The notes under the pieces: model-generated
What the model was told of the DNA's origin: nothing
What the model saw: the letters and a program-made list of their open reading frames with translations, nothing else
Databases searched by the model: none
Program-made: the position numbers and the translations under genes
Assembly: GCA_039545295.1 (NCBI GenBank)
Contig: BCIK01000027.1
Span: 25,781-89,780, forward strand
Direction of reading: 5' to 3'
Origin: Udeniomyces pyricola
Lineage: Eukaryota; Basidiomycota; Tremellomycetes; Cystofilobasidiales; Mrakiaceae
DNA length: 64,000 bases
In this document: in pieces, positions 11,335 through 22,720 of the stretch
Numbering within the stretch: position 1 is the stretch's first letter
Layout of the letters: each line of letters opens with the position of its first letter

Positions 11335-11991
11335 GCTAAGGTAGAAATCCGTCAGGTCGGAAGCTGTTTAGAGAGGCTGATTCCATTAGAGGGAGCCGGA
11401 TGTAGCTCGAAGGTTGGGGTTGCGGTAGAGGGGAGGAGGGGGAGGTGGGCGTGTGGTCTCAACACCGGTTTTGATTTCCCCTTTTTATAATGACCCCTAG
11501 ATGTTATTGAATGACTCATCTCACGACTCACAATATGGGACCATAGCAATTGATCGATTGTTGAATTGGTGGAGTGGCCGATTGATAAATGGCGATGGGA
11601 TGACATAGATATGAGCTGGACGCATAAGGTTCCGAAGAACCGAAGGTTGGGGACCTGCCAGCGGCCAGCGATTGCGTCAGCGCAATGCAAGGCAAAGTCG
11701 GAGGCGGCGATGCGCGCGTACGCGGGGATCGATCGGCAAGAGGAAAAGAAGGCCAGATCACACCGCACACGCAGAGAGAGCAAGAGAGAGAAACAAACGT
11801 ATCCAGGCCTTTGCTCCTCCAGCCAATAACTCGACTCTTTCATCGTCTTTCTTCTTCTTCTTCCTCTTCCTTTTCCTCCATCCTGTCTCTCTCGCTTGCT
11901 CCCGACTCTCCGATCGCCTCGATTCAGACTCCAAGCTCCATTCCACTCTAGATTTCGCCCTCCTGCTTGCCCACCACCTCGATCCATCCGG
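11335..11991. promoter_or_regulatory. Intergenic region with a CT-rich leader before ALO1
   Basis: 657 bases with no supportable gene. The last part (about 11850-11890) is almost pure pyrimidine (repeated TTC and TCC), typical of promoters and leaders here. Open frames on either strand in this stretch follow from this composition. Confidence 0.4.
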
Positions 11992-14085
11992 ATGAACTCA
12001 TCAACGTTTAAAGCCCTCTCCACTTCCCAGCTTTACTCTCGACTCGCTCCGATCGTCGTAGACTCAACCGACGACCGAAGTGCCTTCAAGAACTGGGCTC
12101 ATACCTTTGGCTGCAGACCCTCCACTGGTGAGCATAACATCCCACCAAAGCCATTCACGTTATCGCGAGATTGATCAAGCTCACGCGCCATCGAGCTTGC
12201 TTTGTCACCACCCTCGGCCATCCCCTTCCTTCAGTCTTCCTTCCGACGACTGAAGAGGAATGCTTGCTCATCGTCGAGCTGGCTCGACGCGAAGGGCAAA
12301 CCGTTCGATGTGCTGGTGCAGGTCACTCGCCTAGTGATCTCGCCTGCACTAAAGGATACATGGTCAGGACCGATCGGCTCGCCGAGGTGTTGGAGGTATG
12401 AAGCTCTATCTTTCGATTCTCGCCCACCTTGCCTTCCCACGCTTCATCCTACACGCGTTGATATACAATCCATCGGGTTTTTTTTTTCTCGATCGGCTGT
12501 CTCTCTTAGGTCAACAAAGAGAAGGAGTTTGTCCATGTCCAATCGGGCATCTCGCTTCACGCTCTACACCAGGTCCTCGCGTCCAACGGGCTCGCCATGT
12601 GTAACGTGGGCTCGATCTCGGTGAGCACCGACTTTAGATCTCGTCATCGCGTTTTTCACCCTTTCGATTTGCCATCCTTGCACAGATCACTCACAATTTA
12701 CCACTTGTGGCTCCTTCATTTTCTTTGTCATGTATCAGGATCAATCCATCGGCGGCATCATTACCACTGCCACCCATGGTTCTGGCGTGGACTTCAAGGT
12801 CATCTCCGCCGGCGTGCTCTCAGTCACGCTCGTCATGCCCGACGCCTCGATCCGAACGTGTTCTCGCACCGAAAATCCCGATCTCTTCCTTGCGACTCTC
12901 TGTGGACTCGGCACGACTGGACTCATCCTCCGAATCAAGATGCAAGTTGAAAAAGCATTCAGATTGGACGAGATTGTCGCGCCGATGCCGTTTGCGTCGT
13001 TTGCCGAGCCAAGCACGTTCGAGGAGATCGGCAGGAGTAGTCAGCACACGAGAGCATGGTGGTTTCCTCAAGTCAAGTCTGTCAGCATTGGACGAGCCAA
13101 CAGAACCAATGCTGTAAGTATACTATCCCTTTTGACACCTTCGTTAGGCATGGCAGCGTTTTGGCTTGCATCGACCGACTGTTCCCTGTTGCTGTTGCTG
13201 ACTGACTTGAACTTTCGGTGATCCAGCCTCCGGATGCACCAGCGGGCTATGCTGCCTATTTCCGCAACGTCATCTTTGGCTTCCATATTGTTCAGTTCCT
13301 CCTATACGTTGCTCGATTCATCCCCTCCTTCACTCCTTACGTCAGCGGGCTCGTCTGGAAGTTTGTCAATGGTCGATCCATCCGTCACTGTGATGACAGC
13401 TGGAAGATCTTCAACTTTGATTGTTTGGTATGTGTTCTTTTCAGATTGCCTTCGAGGTATGCAGCTGGTGCAAGGAATTAACGCGACGGCCTTTGTTTTC
13501 GATACACAGTTCGCGCAATACACGACCGAATGGGCGATTCCAGCAGACCAAGCGCCTGCTTGTCTCGCCAAGCTCGAATCCTGGCTAGCCACAGAGGAGG
13601 CCGACCCCAACGGTATCCGAATACACTTCCCGATCGAGATTCGATGGACCGATGCCGATGATATTTGGCTCAGCCCTTCAACCGGCAGGAAGACCGTTTA
13701 TATCGGTATCGTCCAGTTCAGGTAAGTTCCCCCCAGCTGGATATAACTTCACGTCTCCATCCTTTCACTGACATACACATCCTGACGATCCGGTTGTTGA
13801 CGTTCCTATAGGCCCTACGGAAAGTCGACGCCCTACCGAAAATACTTTTCCCGCTTCGAATCGATCGTCGCCTCCTTTGACGGTCGTCCCCACTGGGCCA
13901 AAGCCCATTCCCTTACCCCTACCGAACTCCGCACCCTCTACCCCTCTTTTGACAAGTTTGTCGCCCTCATCCATGAACATGACCCAGAAGGCATGTTCAG
14001 AAACGAGTACGTGAGGCGTCATCTTCTCGGGGAGCGAGGGGATGATGTTGCCGAAGGCGTATTCAGGTCGAGTGGCAGAATCTAG
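11992..14085 (+). CDS. ALO1: D-arabinono-1,4-lactone oxidase
   Basis: Flavoprotein oxidase of the mitochondrial membrane catalysing the last step of D-erythroascorbate synthesis. The start is ATG 11992 (MNSSTFKALSTSQLYSRLAP); the stop is TAG 14083-14085. The FAD-binding PCMH domain is clear: F-L-P-T-T-E-E-E-C, then GQTVRCAGAGHSPSDLACT, whose histidine is the family's covalent flavin site, then VQSGISLHALHQVLASNGLA, and DQSIGGIITTATHGSG. The C-terminal ALO domain has AWWFPQVKSVSIGRANRT, a hydrophobic segment around FGFHIVQFLLYVARF, EWAIPADQAPACLAKLE, VYIGIVQFRPYGKSTPYRKY and the family ending RPHWAKAHSLT then YPSFDKFVALIHEHDPEGMF. At least six exons; total length, roughly 530 residues, is normal. 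Confidence 0.95.
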
Positions 14086-15947
14086 ACATACCGTGCTACC
14101 CCCTCTTACTATTTTCTCCTGTGACTGTCCGATATTCCCTTGAACCTCCATTTCTCTTTGATATCTCTTCACGACTTTTAGTCCCGTTCCGTCACGCTCG
14201 TATCGCCTCGCGTTGCTTTTTGCGGCCTGAGTTTGTTCTCCCTACTAGACGCGCCTATATGGTGCCCACATTGTTCCTTTTTTTCTGTTTCTTTTTCCTG
14301 CTCGATCCCACTTATCCCTTCTGATTTCTGCCGACTTGATACCCACCGCTCTCCCTACTATTATCTCGTCTTTGACAATCTTCATGCTTGGCTACTGCCC
14401 GAGACGAAACCATTGTCAGTATGAGAAGTCCTGGTTCATGTGTGCGAACATCAGCCAACGACGTAACGGTTGCGCGAGCCCCCCGTCATGTCTACCCAAC
14501 GTCCCATCAACTGGTCATTAGTTTCACGCGCTCGCCATGCACGCGAATAAGTCTGGGAAAACCGGTCAGCACAAGGAGCTCCATGTCGATCAGTCGACCG
14601 ATCCTCTTTCCCCTTCTCGAGCAATCTTCTTTACACCGCTCCTCAAGACGCTGTGGCCATGCTTTCATCCGTTTGCGCACTGTGAGAGAAGAAGATAAGA
14701 AGATCATAAAAAGAAGAATCAAAGCAAAGAACAATCGTAACAACCCCTCTCCCTTCTTGCCCGCGACCACACCCAACGGCGGAACATGAGGACTACCGCG
14801 CGTCTACCCACGCTCTATCGGTCGCGAGTTCGCTCGTGAGGGTTGTACTGCAGAAGCTTCTCGATGAGGTCCTAGATCAGACACCATGGTTCACGGTAAA
14901 GTGGAGTTAGCCATGTTGACTCCTGTAAAGGATGACACGAAGAGAAGGGCAAGCTAATTCAAGTGAGGTTGAACGAGTTAGGTAAGGTTGGACGAACGAC
15001 GTGAGTGAGGACCATTCGCCTGCAGCAGTACCGCTTAAGTTGCAGTCGATCGAGAGCATCTCTGTCGGGTTCAACGCGTCGTAGAGTATATATAAACAGA
15101 CAGGTACAGAGAGAAGGTCAAGGGTTAGGATTAGTCAGAGCTAGTTTGGCTAACTAAAGAGCGGAAACTGTGCCCTCCGTCCCTCAACTCAACCTCTCGC
15201 TCAGCACGAGAGAATCGATCATAGCTCTACTCACCCCTCAGTCATCTCGGTCTCCAGCAGAGTCAAGTAAGACTCCCAAAGGTTACCGACGACTTTGCCA
15301 CACGAGAAGCTGTACGACGACACGAGAAGAGAGAGGAAGAGCGACAGAGAGAGAGAGAGTGAGCGCGTGGCAAGGAGGTGGTTTGGTTTCAAAACGTCTG
15401 GGACATGAGGATAAGACTGACCACCTGACAGGGATAATCTACGAGGAGAGCGGAAGTAGGCAGACGAAACATGATCAGCGACTGATGGGATTGGGATCAG
15501 AGCGTAGGCGAGGGGTGTCCGGTTGTACAAACCATGAGGAAGGTGGTGTGAGGTGGGGAGGGTGATGGATGGGCTACTGAGTCGGAGCAAAGCCCGGGCG
15601 ATTTTCGAACCAAGTCGACCCGCAGACGAATATTAGACGTTAGACTGCAGCTGATCCAGTACTCAGTTTGAGTTTTCTTTCAGTCCTTTCTTCTCGTCGT
15701 TCACTCGATTGTTTTGCACATTTCTCAAGACTGTTTGCACTTGCCAATTTCGTCACACTCTCTCATGCTCAAGACTACTCAGATGTACATATCAAAAGTC
15801 GCGTGACATAAGCGATATTCCGACTGCTCCAACCCATATCTCGATCATCCTAAGCTAAGCTCGTCATAGATCTTCTCTCCACATTTTCGCTTCTTCGGCT
15901 ACCCCTGCCCTCCTCATCCAAGCAACGCGACCGTCCGGGCTCAGCGC
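14086..15947. other. Long intergenic region, no confirmed gene
   Basis: About 1.86 kb between ALO1 and the BAR-SH3 gene, with no gene I can confirm. The left part holds ALO1's 3' region. The right part contains a (GA)n-like tract near 15345-15360 and pieces of a possible minus-strand spliced gene, entered separately. Plus-strand frames at 14388-14789 and 15170-15565 begin at non-ATG codons and have no family features. Confidence 0.4.
14815..15309 (-). other. Possible small spliced gene, unresolved
   Basis: Two minus-strand segments look exonic. Segment 15309-15235 reads FSCGKVVGNLWESYLTLLET and five more residues, between an acceptor (TACAG) and a donor (GTGAGT). Segment 14871-14815 follows a CTAG acceptor and reads DLIEKLLQYNPHERTRDR then TAG. 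The second resembles the end of a CMGC kinase domain (D-L-x-x-K-L-L-x-x-N-P-x-x-R), but none of the preceding kinase motifs are present, so a kinase is not supported. A middle exon near 15050 ([11 protein letters not shown]) would join in phase. I do not recognise the protein. Confidence 0.25.
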
Positions 15948-18327
15948 TCACGAGAATGGGTTGACATCATCGTCCTCCTGGTAGTCGTCGTTTCGCCTCG
16001 TGATGGTTGCGCGTCGAGACGTCGGTGGCGGAGGTGGGGGTGCCTTTTTAGCGCTACCAAAGTTACCACCGCCATGTCGAGAGCTCCCACCACCAACGAG
16101 TGAGGACGCGCCGGCCGAGGTCAAGTTGACCTTGTCATTGAACCTCTCGTCCTCGGAACCCTCGCTTGTGGTGCCGTAAGGATCGTGATGATCGAGTGTG
16201 CCGTTACTGAGCTCGCTGGAGAATGACGTCGTCGAAGCCGACGCAAATTGGTTCGTGGTTGGAGTGTTGTTCGAGGAAGAGTGATTGGATCGGAAGGGAA
16301 ATGCGTTGCTTGTACTCGAGTTGGAGTTCGGTCGAACGGGAAGTTGAGGGCGAGATCGAACAGGTGTAGGAGGAGAGGTGGGAGCAGTGTACGAGGATGG
16401 GAAGAGCCCGCTCGACCCGTCCGATTTCTGGCCAATGTACCAATCGCCCGAGATCTCTTCCGTCACGCGGACAACATCACCCTTGATGAGCAAGAGCTCA
16501 TCTGGAGCGGTGGGGTGGAAGTCAAAAGTCGCCTTCACGTACTGGCCAAGATCAGGTTCAGGCTCAGGTTCGGGAGCAGAGATGGTAGATCGTCGAGGGA
16601 GCACAGGAGGCGTCGCTCGAGGGGAGGCTGAAGATGACGAGGACATAGCCGAGGCAAAGGTTGTTGCAGATGATGCTGATCGAGTTCGGAGGGCAGAAGG
16701 GGGGCGTGTGTCGGGGTCCTCGGCGAACGAGTAAGCATCACTGGTTGTTATAGCGCCCTCCTGATTATCGTTCAAGCTTCCCCAGGTGTTGCCGCGTGGT
16801 CGACCAGACTTTTTCCTTCCTGCAAGAGATCCGAAGATCGACTTCTTCTCTTTGTCTGGAGAACCGCCGGCAGATTTGGCGCTGTTGGACCGAGCTCGGG
16901 TGGCGGTAAACGAATCGTCTTCTTCTTCTGGCTCGAGCTCTGAATTTTTGTAGCTGGATCCGCTCCGCCGCATGGAAGGTGGTGCGATGCGAGATCTGGT
17001 CGGTGTTGTTCTTGAGCTGGAAAGAAAGATCAAAGTTATGCAGCGTAAATGGATGAAAAGATGTAAACCTGTTATAGCTCGAGCGAAACCAAGTAAGCGT
17101 ACGGTGGCTCTTGACTCTGAACCCATCCTGACTTGACACGCAGCAGCTCCTCCCTAATTTGGTCGACCATGTTGAGCTCCGCCTCAAGGAAGTAGAACAG
17201 CTCTCTACAAGCCCAAGGTTCAACATTAGCCAGATCCGAACAAGAAGGTTGTTGCGAAAAGCATGCTGTAGTGACGTACTGATGATGTGCCGCGTCGCTG
17301 TTGCTGATTTTCTCCATTCGCATTTCGACATCCTCTTGGGCCTCCTCACTTTGTGAGAAGTAGTCGTAAGGTCAGCTTGGATTTCACGGCACCACCATTT
17401 AAGAAGTTTCAACTTACAAGCGAGCGACGGCAATGCGGACCTCTTCCTCGAGCTTCGAATTGTCGCCCTTCTTGGACGCGTCCCTCTTTTTGATGGTTGA
17501 GTCCATAGTGAGTCGACGCGACTCGAGCTTTTTACGCATACTCTGTAGAAAGAATAGACACCAGTAATCTGTCAACTCTCGGGAGTTGTAAGTAAAATAG
17601 ATGGGCCAATGATTGCTCACATGATACTCCTTCATCGATTCGACCGAGCGCTCAATCCCGGCCTGGAAGCCGGAGGTCACCTCCTCCACGAAGCTTTCAG
17701 TGATGGCACCGATCTAAAGAGCGAAGGCAGGACAGGTTTGAGCTTAACAAGTCAAGGAAGATAATGGAGCTTCGATGACTGACTGACTGACCTTGCAATG
17801 AGCTCGTCCGAGCGAGACGAGACTGGCCGCTGTATTGCGGAGCAGTGCGTGATGTGTAAAGTAAGCTACATGTCCGCGCGTGAGCTCAGGCCATGACGAT
17901 GTTCTCTCAGGTTTACTGACCATAGTCTGATTCGCCTAGATCAGTGCCATACGTGAGCTGATTGAGACCAAGAAGCTCGATGGGAAGAACGGAGCCGTCC
18001 TGAATCTTCTCCTTCTTGAATCCCTTGAGATAGTCTCGACTGCTGATGGCCAGACGTTCGGTGCCCAACCGACGGAGTTCGACGCTGCCTTCGAGGTCGC
18101 GAAAAGTATCGCTCAAATCGGTTCGCTTGCTTTGTTGAAGATTGAGCCGCTCACCCAGCTGTTGGCCAAATTTGTCGAGCTGAAGGACAGGAGGGGGAGA
18201 GATACAGGTGTGAAGGGAACGGAGGCGATGAGCGCTCGGCAGCTGCGGAAGCGCGAGATGCCAGCAGGAGATGGCGAATGCATTGAGGGCGACGAACCTG
18301 CTTGGTTGCTTTTTTGAAGCCACTCAT
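15948..18327 (-). CDS. BAR and SH3 domain protein (endophilin-like)
   Basis: Membrane-curving scaffold expected at endocytic or trafficking membranes. The start is ATG 18327 (MSGFKKATKQ), spliced to LDKFGQQLGERLNLQQSKRT, the classic opening of fungal N-BAR proteins. The BAR domain continues through SKRTDLSDTFRDLEGSVEL, LPIELLGLNQLTYGTDLGES, a coiled region RKKLESRRLTMDSTIKKRDA, and F-Y-F-L-E-A-E-L-N-M-V-D-Q-I-R-E-E-L-L, typical of the third BAR helix. A low-complexity Ser/Arg linker leads to an SH3 domain with VKATFDFHPTAPDELLLIKG and GDWYIGQKSDGSSGLFPSSY, conserving the ALYDF-like, W and P-x-x-Y positions. The tail has polyproline (APPPPPPTSRR) and ends DDDVNPFS. About seven exons. The closest known type is endophilin-like; the yeast ortholog is uncertain. 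Confidence 0.88.
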
Positions 18328-18730
18328 GGAATACGCTGGAATACTACCGATGGGTGTGACGAGTCAAGGATGGAGGATATGATGGAGAGGGCCCGGCCGA
18401 GAAGGGAAACGTGGGGAGGGTGAGAGAAGACACAAGGAGGAATAAGCCTTGCGCGTGCTTCAAGCTTGAACGCTTCAGCGTTGAACGCGCTCAGCGGAAC
18501 CTCTTTGATCTTGGTCCAACTGTCCATTATATTCACGCGACAACCACCCCATTTTGCATACACCCCAATGGATCGCTGGATCTATCGTATTCTAGTCATC
18601 GTTTCGTTATGACCACCAGGCCAAACCGGATCAATCCCACTCATAGTCGCCAATCGCTGCATGTTCAGCAACTTTTTCGGCATCAGCGTCGAATTTACTA
18701 TTATGTCTCACTCGTCATCGCTCACATCAT
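18328..18730. other. Intergenic region between LCL3 end and BAR-SH3 start
   Basis: 403 bases holding the BAR-SH3 promoter and the LCL3 3' region (both minus strand). No additional gene seen. Confidence 0.4.
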
Positions 18731-20205
18731 TCACATGCCAATCCCACAATGCCGTAAAATCCGACGCACCAAACCCCCTCGAATCGGTGCATCCTTCACC
18801 TTGCCCCCAACATTCACAGCTCCACCCACCTTGGCGTCTGGGCCAGCAGCAATCCTCCGCTTGTATGCATCCGGAAGCTCGACTTTTTTCAAACCCCAGA
18901 TTCCTCGACGTCGTTTTCTGAGAAACCAAACGAACAGTCAAGACAAAAAAAAAATCAATACCACATGTCCGCAGGAAGATGCCACCGAACCTTTAACCGA
19001 CTGAAAGACTTCTACGAACTTGGCAAAAGCTTGCGCGTTCTCCATCTGAGGAAGCAATCCTGCGTACTCGCTCCCCGCCGAAGTATATATCGAGGCCATG
19101 CCGGCTTTAAGCATCTCTATCGGGACGACTTTTCCTGGCAGGAACGGTAACCAGGGCCGTGAGACTATAGGAAGGCCGAGCTAGAAGTGACAATAGAACA
19201 CATCGAGGACACAACGACTATCTCTCGGTCAGTATGATACTACGAGCAAGGTTGTGCTCGACTCAGGATGATAGGAGATGACTGACGATGCGGCCAAATC
19301 TCTCTCTCCTGATCAACAGCACCTTAACCCGACGGCCTTTTACAAGTTCCTTCAGAAAAAGAAGTGACTCTGCCGATAGAGGTTGGGCAGGCGCACCAAA
19401 ATGACTGGCTTCTGGTGCATCGACGCCACATATACGAACTGACCAATCGCATCAAAAGACGAAAGAGGAAAAATCGAATAAGCAAGATGGTAAAAGAATC
19501 AACATCGACGCGTCGTCGGGGTCTTGAAATCAGTTTGTTACAGGCTGGAACGCGGCTCACCATGTATGGTTTGATCCTTGAGATCTGGAGAGTTCAGAGT
19601 TAGCTCATCCGCTGATCAGGCGCGTAGTATCGAGAGACTGACCGAGAGCAAGCGTACCTTTGACGGTTGTTGGTATAGAGCGAAGCTTGAAGGGCCAACT
19701 CCAAAAGATACCAGTTCCAGGAGTGTGATAGAGCCGAAAGTTGTCTGCGTCACCGACACTGTCGTTGATCAAATCATAACGTTTTTACGTCGGCATACCA
19801 CATAACGATCAATCCATGAAACAAATTGAGTAAATCGGGCGAGTAGTTAGCTGTTTACGGCTCACGTTCAGCTGCGCGCGATTGCATGTGCAGAAGTCTA
19901 CGTCTGATAGAACATGATGTTCCCCCTCACCTCGTCACGACACCCTTGATCCACTTTTTCTTGGCCAAGAAATCGGGAGTGACGTGCTCAGCAGTTCGGA
20001 TCCTTTTGATCCTAGTCTTATATAGCCTAAACGTGACAGCCGAGCCGATAAAAGTCGTGGCGGCGACGAGCGTGGCTTGTTCGCTGTTCGAGAGCGATGT
20101 GTACCGATGCTTGAGCAAGCTCCCCGAGGTGGAGATAATGGTGCTCAAGTCTGATGGTGGGGGAGTCTCCGGAACGACTGGCACCGAAGGAAATGGCCAA
20201 GGCAT
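18731..20205 (-). CDS. LCL3: Membrane-anchored staphylococcal-nuclease-fold protein LCL3
   Basis: Probable calcium-dependent endonuclease fold protein, mitochondrial or ER associated in yeast. The start is ATG 20205 ([18 protein letters not shown]). One hydrophobic segment ([19 protein letters not shown]) anchors the N-terminus. The SNase domain is built from several exons: [75 protein letters not shown], then [20 protein letters not shown] near the C-terminus. [12 protein letters not shown] and the R-R-G-I-W end match the family in order. The penultimate splice uses a GTTCGT donor to join AFAK to KRRRG in frame. The stop is TGA at 18731-18733. Internal exon edges are approximate. Confidence 0.88.
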
Positions 20206-20360
20206 CAAGAAACAAGCAGAGATGTATGTTTGACGGGGTGTTGGTTTGGAAGTACAGGGGTCCAGACTGTTTCAACCTGAATGTTTGGTTGGCACAAGTT
20301 CGCGGCGCACTGATGTTTATTCCCATAATGACATCTGTCGATGCGCAGTCAACAATTTCA

Positions 20361-22040
20361 TCATATAACCAATTTTCCCAAGAACTCATCAAACACCTTG
20401 GATGCGAATTTCTTTTCCAAAAGGGATGACTCCCCAGCCTGCATGTCGAGCGAGTCAAAAGAGTGCTCGAGTGGGCGGCCAGTGCCGCCGTTTTCGAGCG
20501 AATTATCCTCGTCCTCGACGATCCATAGCTCATGTGCAATCTGTTGAGTGGTGAGGGCCTGCGAGACGTACTCAGACTGAGCATGAGGGTTGTACCTGTC
20601 ACTCTAATATAGTGCAATCGGGAGGTGACGGGGCGTGATATGAAAGAGGGTAGCGAGAGTGCAACAACGAACCTCAGTCAGGTTAGCTCTAACGACAGCG
20701 CATGCGAATGAATCGCAGCCAGGGAGACCAAACCAGCGCTACTTACCCGAGAGTGAATGAGGAAACAAGGAGGGAACGTTTTCTTCTCTTCGATGAGACG
20801 GGGGACCGACCACTTGCGACGAATCTCTTCCACATCACTCGTTCCATAAACTGTAGGGTACAAAAGACCTGATATAAAGGGACATGATGCCTGGATCAGA
20901 GGTTGTGCATCGAGATTCTAGATGTCGGTTCGGTTCTCTCACCTTCCTGTCCCAGATACATCAAAACCGCACCACGATTCTTGGAGCCTGACAGTTGCAG
21001 AGAAATGTGATTATCAAGACATCAGCTAAGATGGCCGAGCTTGATCGCTGGTCTCAGAATTTTCAAGATAAGAAAAATTGCTTACGACAGGCGTGAAGAT
21101 CCAAGTCATCAAGACCCGAACGTGAGACGACTGGACCCGACTCATCCATGTACTCTGCGACTTCGGCAAAATCGATAAGCTTGTCGCGTCCTGGGGGTGG
21201 CTTAGGTGAGGTACGGGCGTTCACACCCTCAGCAGTCTGAGCAAATAGGATCATCAGTGTGATGGGGTCAGTCTGCATATTCACAGAAAGTATTCCGAGA
21301 CAGAACATTTGACTAACTGGATCGGCGAGCGTATAGAGAGAGATGATCGCAAGAGGAGGTGGAGACAGGTAAGCCCCTGTGAGAAGGGCAAGATGACCTC
21401 CTGCTGAACCGCCTGCCATTACGATCTTGGAAGGGTCGATCTTGACGTGAGGAATCAGATCCTGGAGGGTAGTCCGGCACCATTGAATGCAGTCCGAGAT
21501 GTCCTGCAGTTGAGGTATCAGATGTTGAATTCAAGACAGAAATGGGGTGGTATAAGTGGGAGGTACTCGGTGAACCGACCGCTCAACAAGTCAGCTCTGT
21601 TTGACCGTATGACTCTTGCAGACGAGATCGATACAAATTCATGACGCATACCTCATAGATGGCGTCGATCTTGACTTGAGGGGCAAGTCGGTGGTCCAGG
21701 TTGACGACGACATAGCCTCGTTGACAGCCAGAATGCCACCAGTGCTCGCCCGCTGCATCCCTGTTGAAGGCGATGAAGCCAGACATGCGACTAGACTCGA
21801 GAGTGCAGAGTGAGGATGATGTGTGTCAGTACAATCGGAACGAAGTGAGGCGCAGTGAACATCAGTACGATTCGGGCCGGAAAGTGAACTTGAAGGAGCT
21901 AGGAAAGCTGAGGCTGACCAGAAGATGAGGATGGGGGCACCTTGCTCGAAAAGAGGAGATTGGGTCGGAGTGTAGACATCGGCTCCTATGGAGCAGTCGG
22001 AAGCCTGCTTGTAAGTGAAGGTGTGTTTCTGGAAGGACAT
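20361..22040 (-). CDS. Alpha/beta hydrolase (esterase/lipase type)
   Basis: Serine hydrolase of the alpha/beta fold, probably cytosolic; the natural substrate is unknown. The start is ATG 22040 (MSFQKHTFTYKQASDCSIGA). Visible features are APILIFW followed by SGFIAFNRDAAGEHWW, YVVVNLDHRLAPQ (equivalent to the D-Y-R-L-A-P-E strand), the nucleophile elbow IVMAGGSAGGHLALLTG with serine in G-G-S-A-G-G, HSRDRYNPHAQSEYVSQAL where aspartate is the likely acid, and HELWIVEDEDN near the end, with the catalytic histidine probably in RPLEHSFDSLD. The usual H-G-G oxyanion motif is replaced by W-S-G-F. It ends FDEFLGKLVI with TGA at 20361. Seven or so exons. It starts back-to-back with the 22224-24627 plus-strand genes. 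Confidence 0.88.
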
Positions 22041-22223
22041 GATGGAGCGGAGTGAAGGTGAAATAAGCCTGGAGGCAACAAGCTGTTCCATCGCATGCAT
22101 ACTTGTACTAGTGATACGTGTCGTCACTTTCAGGTTTCGAATTTCGGTCTTGCCCGTTTGGACGATTCGTTCATCAAACCATCTTCCATCTGCGAATTCC
22201 TTCCCGCCCACGCGCATGCTCCC

Positions 22224-22617
22224 ATGACTCGAGCTCACACGTCCAACTTCCTCACGCACCCTCGAGTCACTCTTCTCACCGCCGGCACCTTCGCCGTCAT
22301 CTCCTCGGGCCTCATGCTCGGTTCGTCCGTCGGATTCCCTGCTTTGCAGCTTGATCCTATTCCGCATCGTCCGGTCCGCACCATGTTGCTCATCATAATG
22401 CATATCTTTGTCAGGAACCATTCTCATTCTGACTTTCCTACCACTAGTTATCACGAGTAAGAAGTCTTTCGATAAGATCCCAACATCCCTGCATTACAGC
22501 GACAATCAGCTCATGACCTTGTCCTGCATCTCGGCCCGATCGACACCCAGCTCTTTACATCTTTCCTTCTATCCTTCAGTTCAGGATCAGCCGCCAGCAA
22601 AACCACACTCGCCATAA
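22224..22617 (+). CDS. Possible small membrane protein, two exons
   Basis: Exon 22224-22320 starts at ATG and reads MTRAHTSNFLTHPRVTLLTA then GTFAVISSGLMLG. A GTTCGT donor, which recurs in good genes here, and the TTTGTCAG acceptor at 22414 join it in phase to TILILTFLPLVITSKKSFDK. The result is 99 residues with one long or two short hydrophobic segments across the splice and a basic patch after them. I do not recognise the family. It lies in the gap between two divergent hydrolase genes, so it could be leader sequence read by chance; the unspliced frame also stays open to about 22460. Confidence 0.4.
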
Positions 22618-22720
22618 GCTTCCACTTAAGTCTCTGACGACCCGTACGCTCTTTTCTTCAAGCTTTATATATCGCCGCCACTACTCGTGTCGCACTCTTA
22701 CGTCCTCATATTGACCACGC

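Noticed and set aside
11352..12023. 223-codon open frame on the minus strand
   Set aside because: It is the reverse of the pyrimidine-rich ALO1 leader; its residues are Arg/Lys runs set by composition.
14815..14871. Protein kinase C-terminal end
   Set aside because: Only the D-L-x-x-K-L-L-x-x-N-P-x-x-R motif is present; no glycine loop, HRD or DFG could be found upstream.
15590..15660. GGTTCGAAA box on the minus strand, like a tRNA B box
   Set aside because: The flanking bases do not form a T-arm or acceptor stem and no A box or anticodon arm is placed correctly.
18411..19004. 197-codon plus-strand frame
   Set aside because: It is antisense to the C-terminal exons of LCL3, whose SNase motifs are clear on the minus strand.
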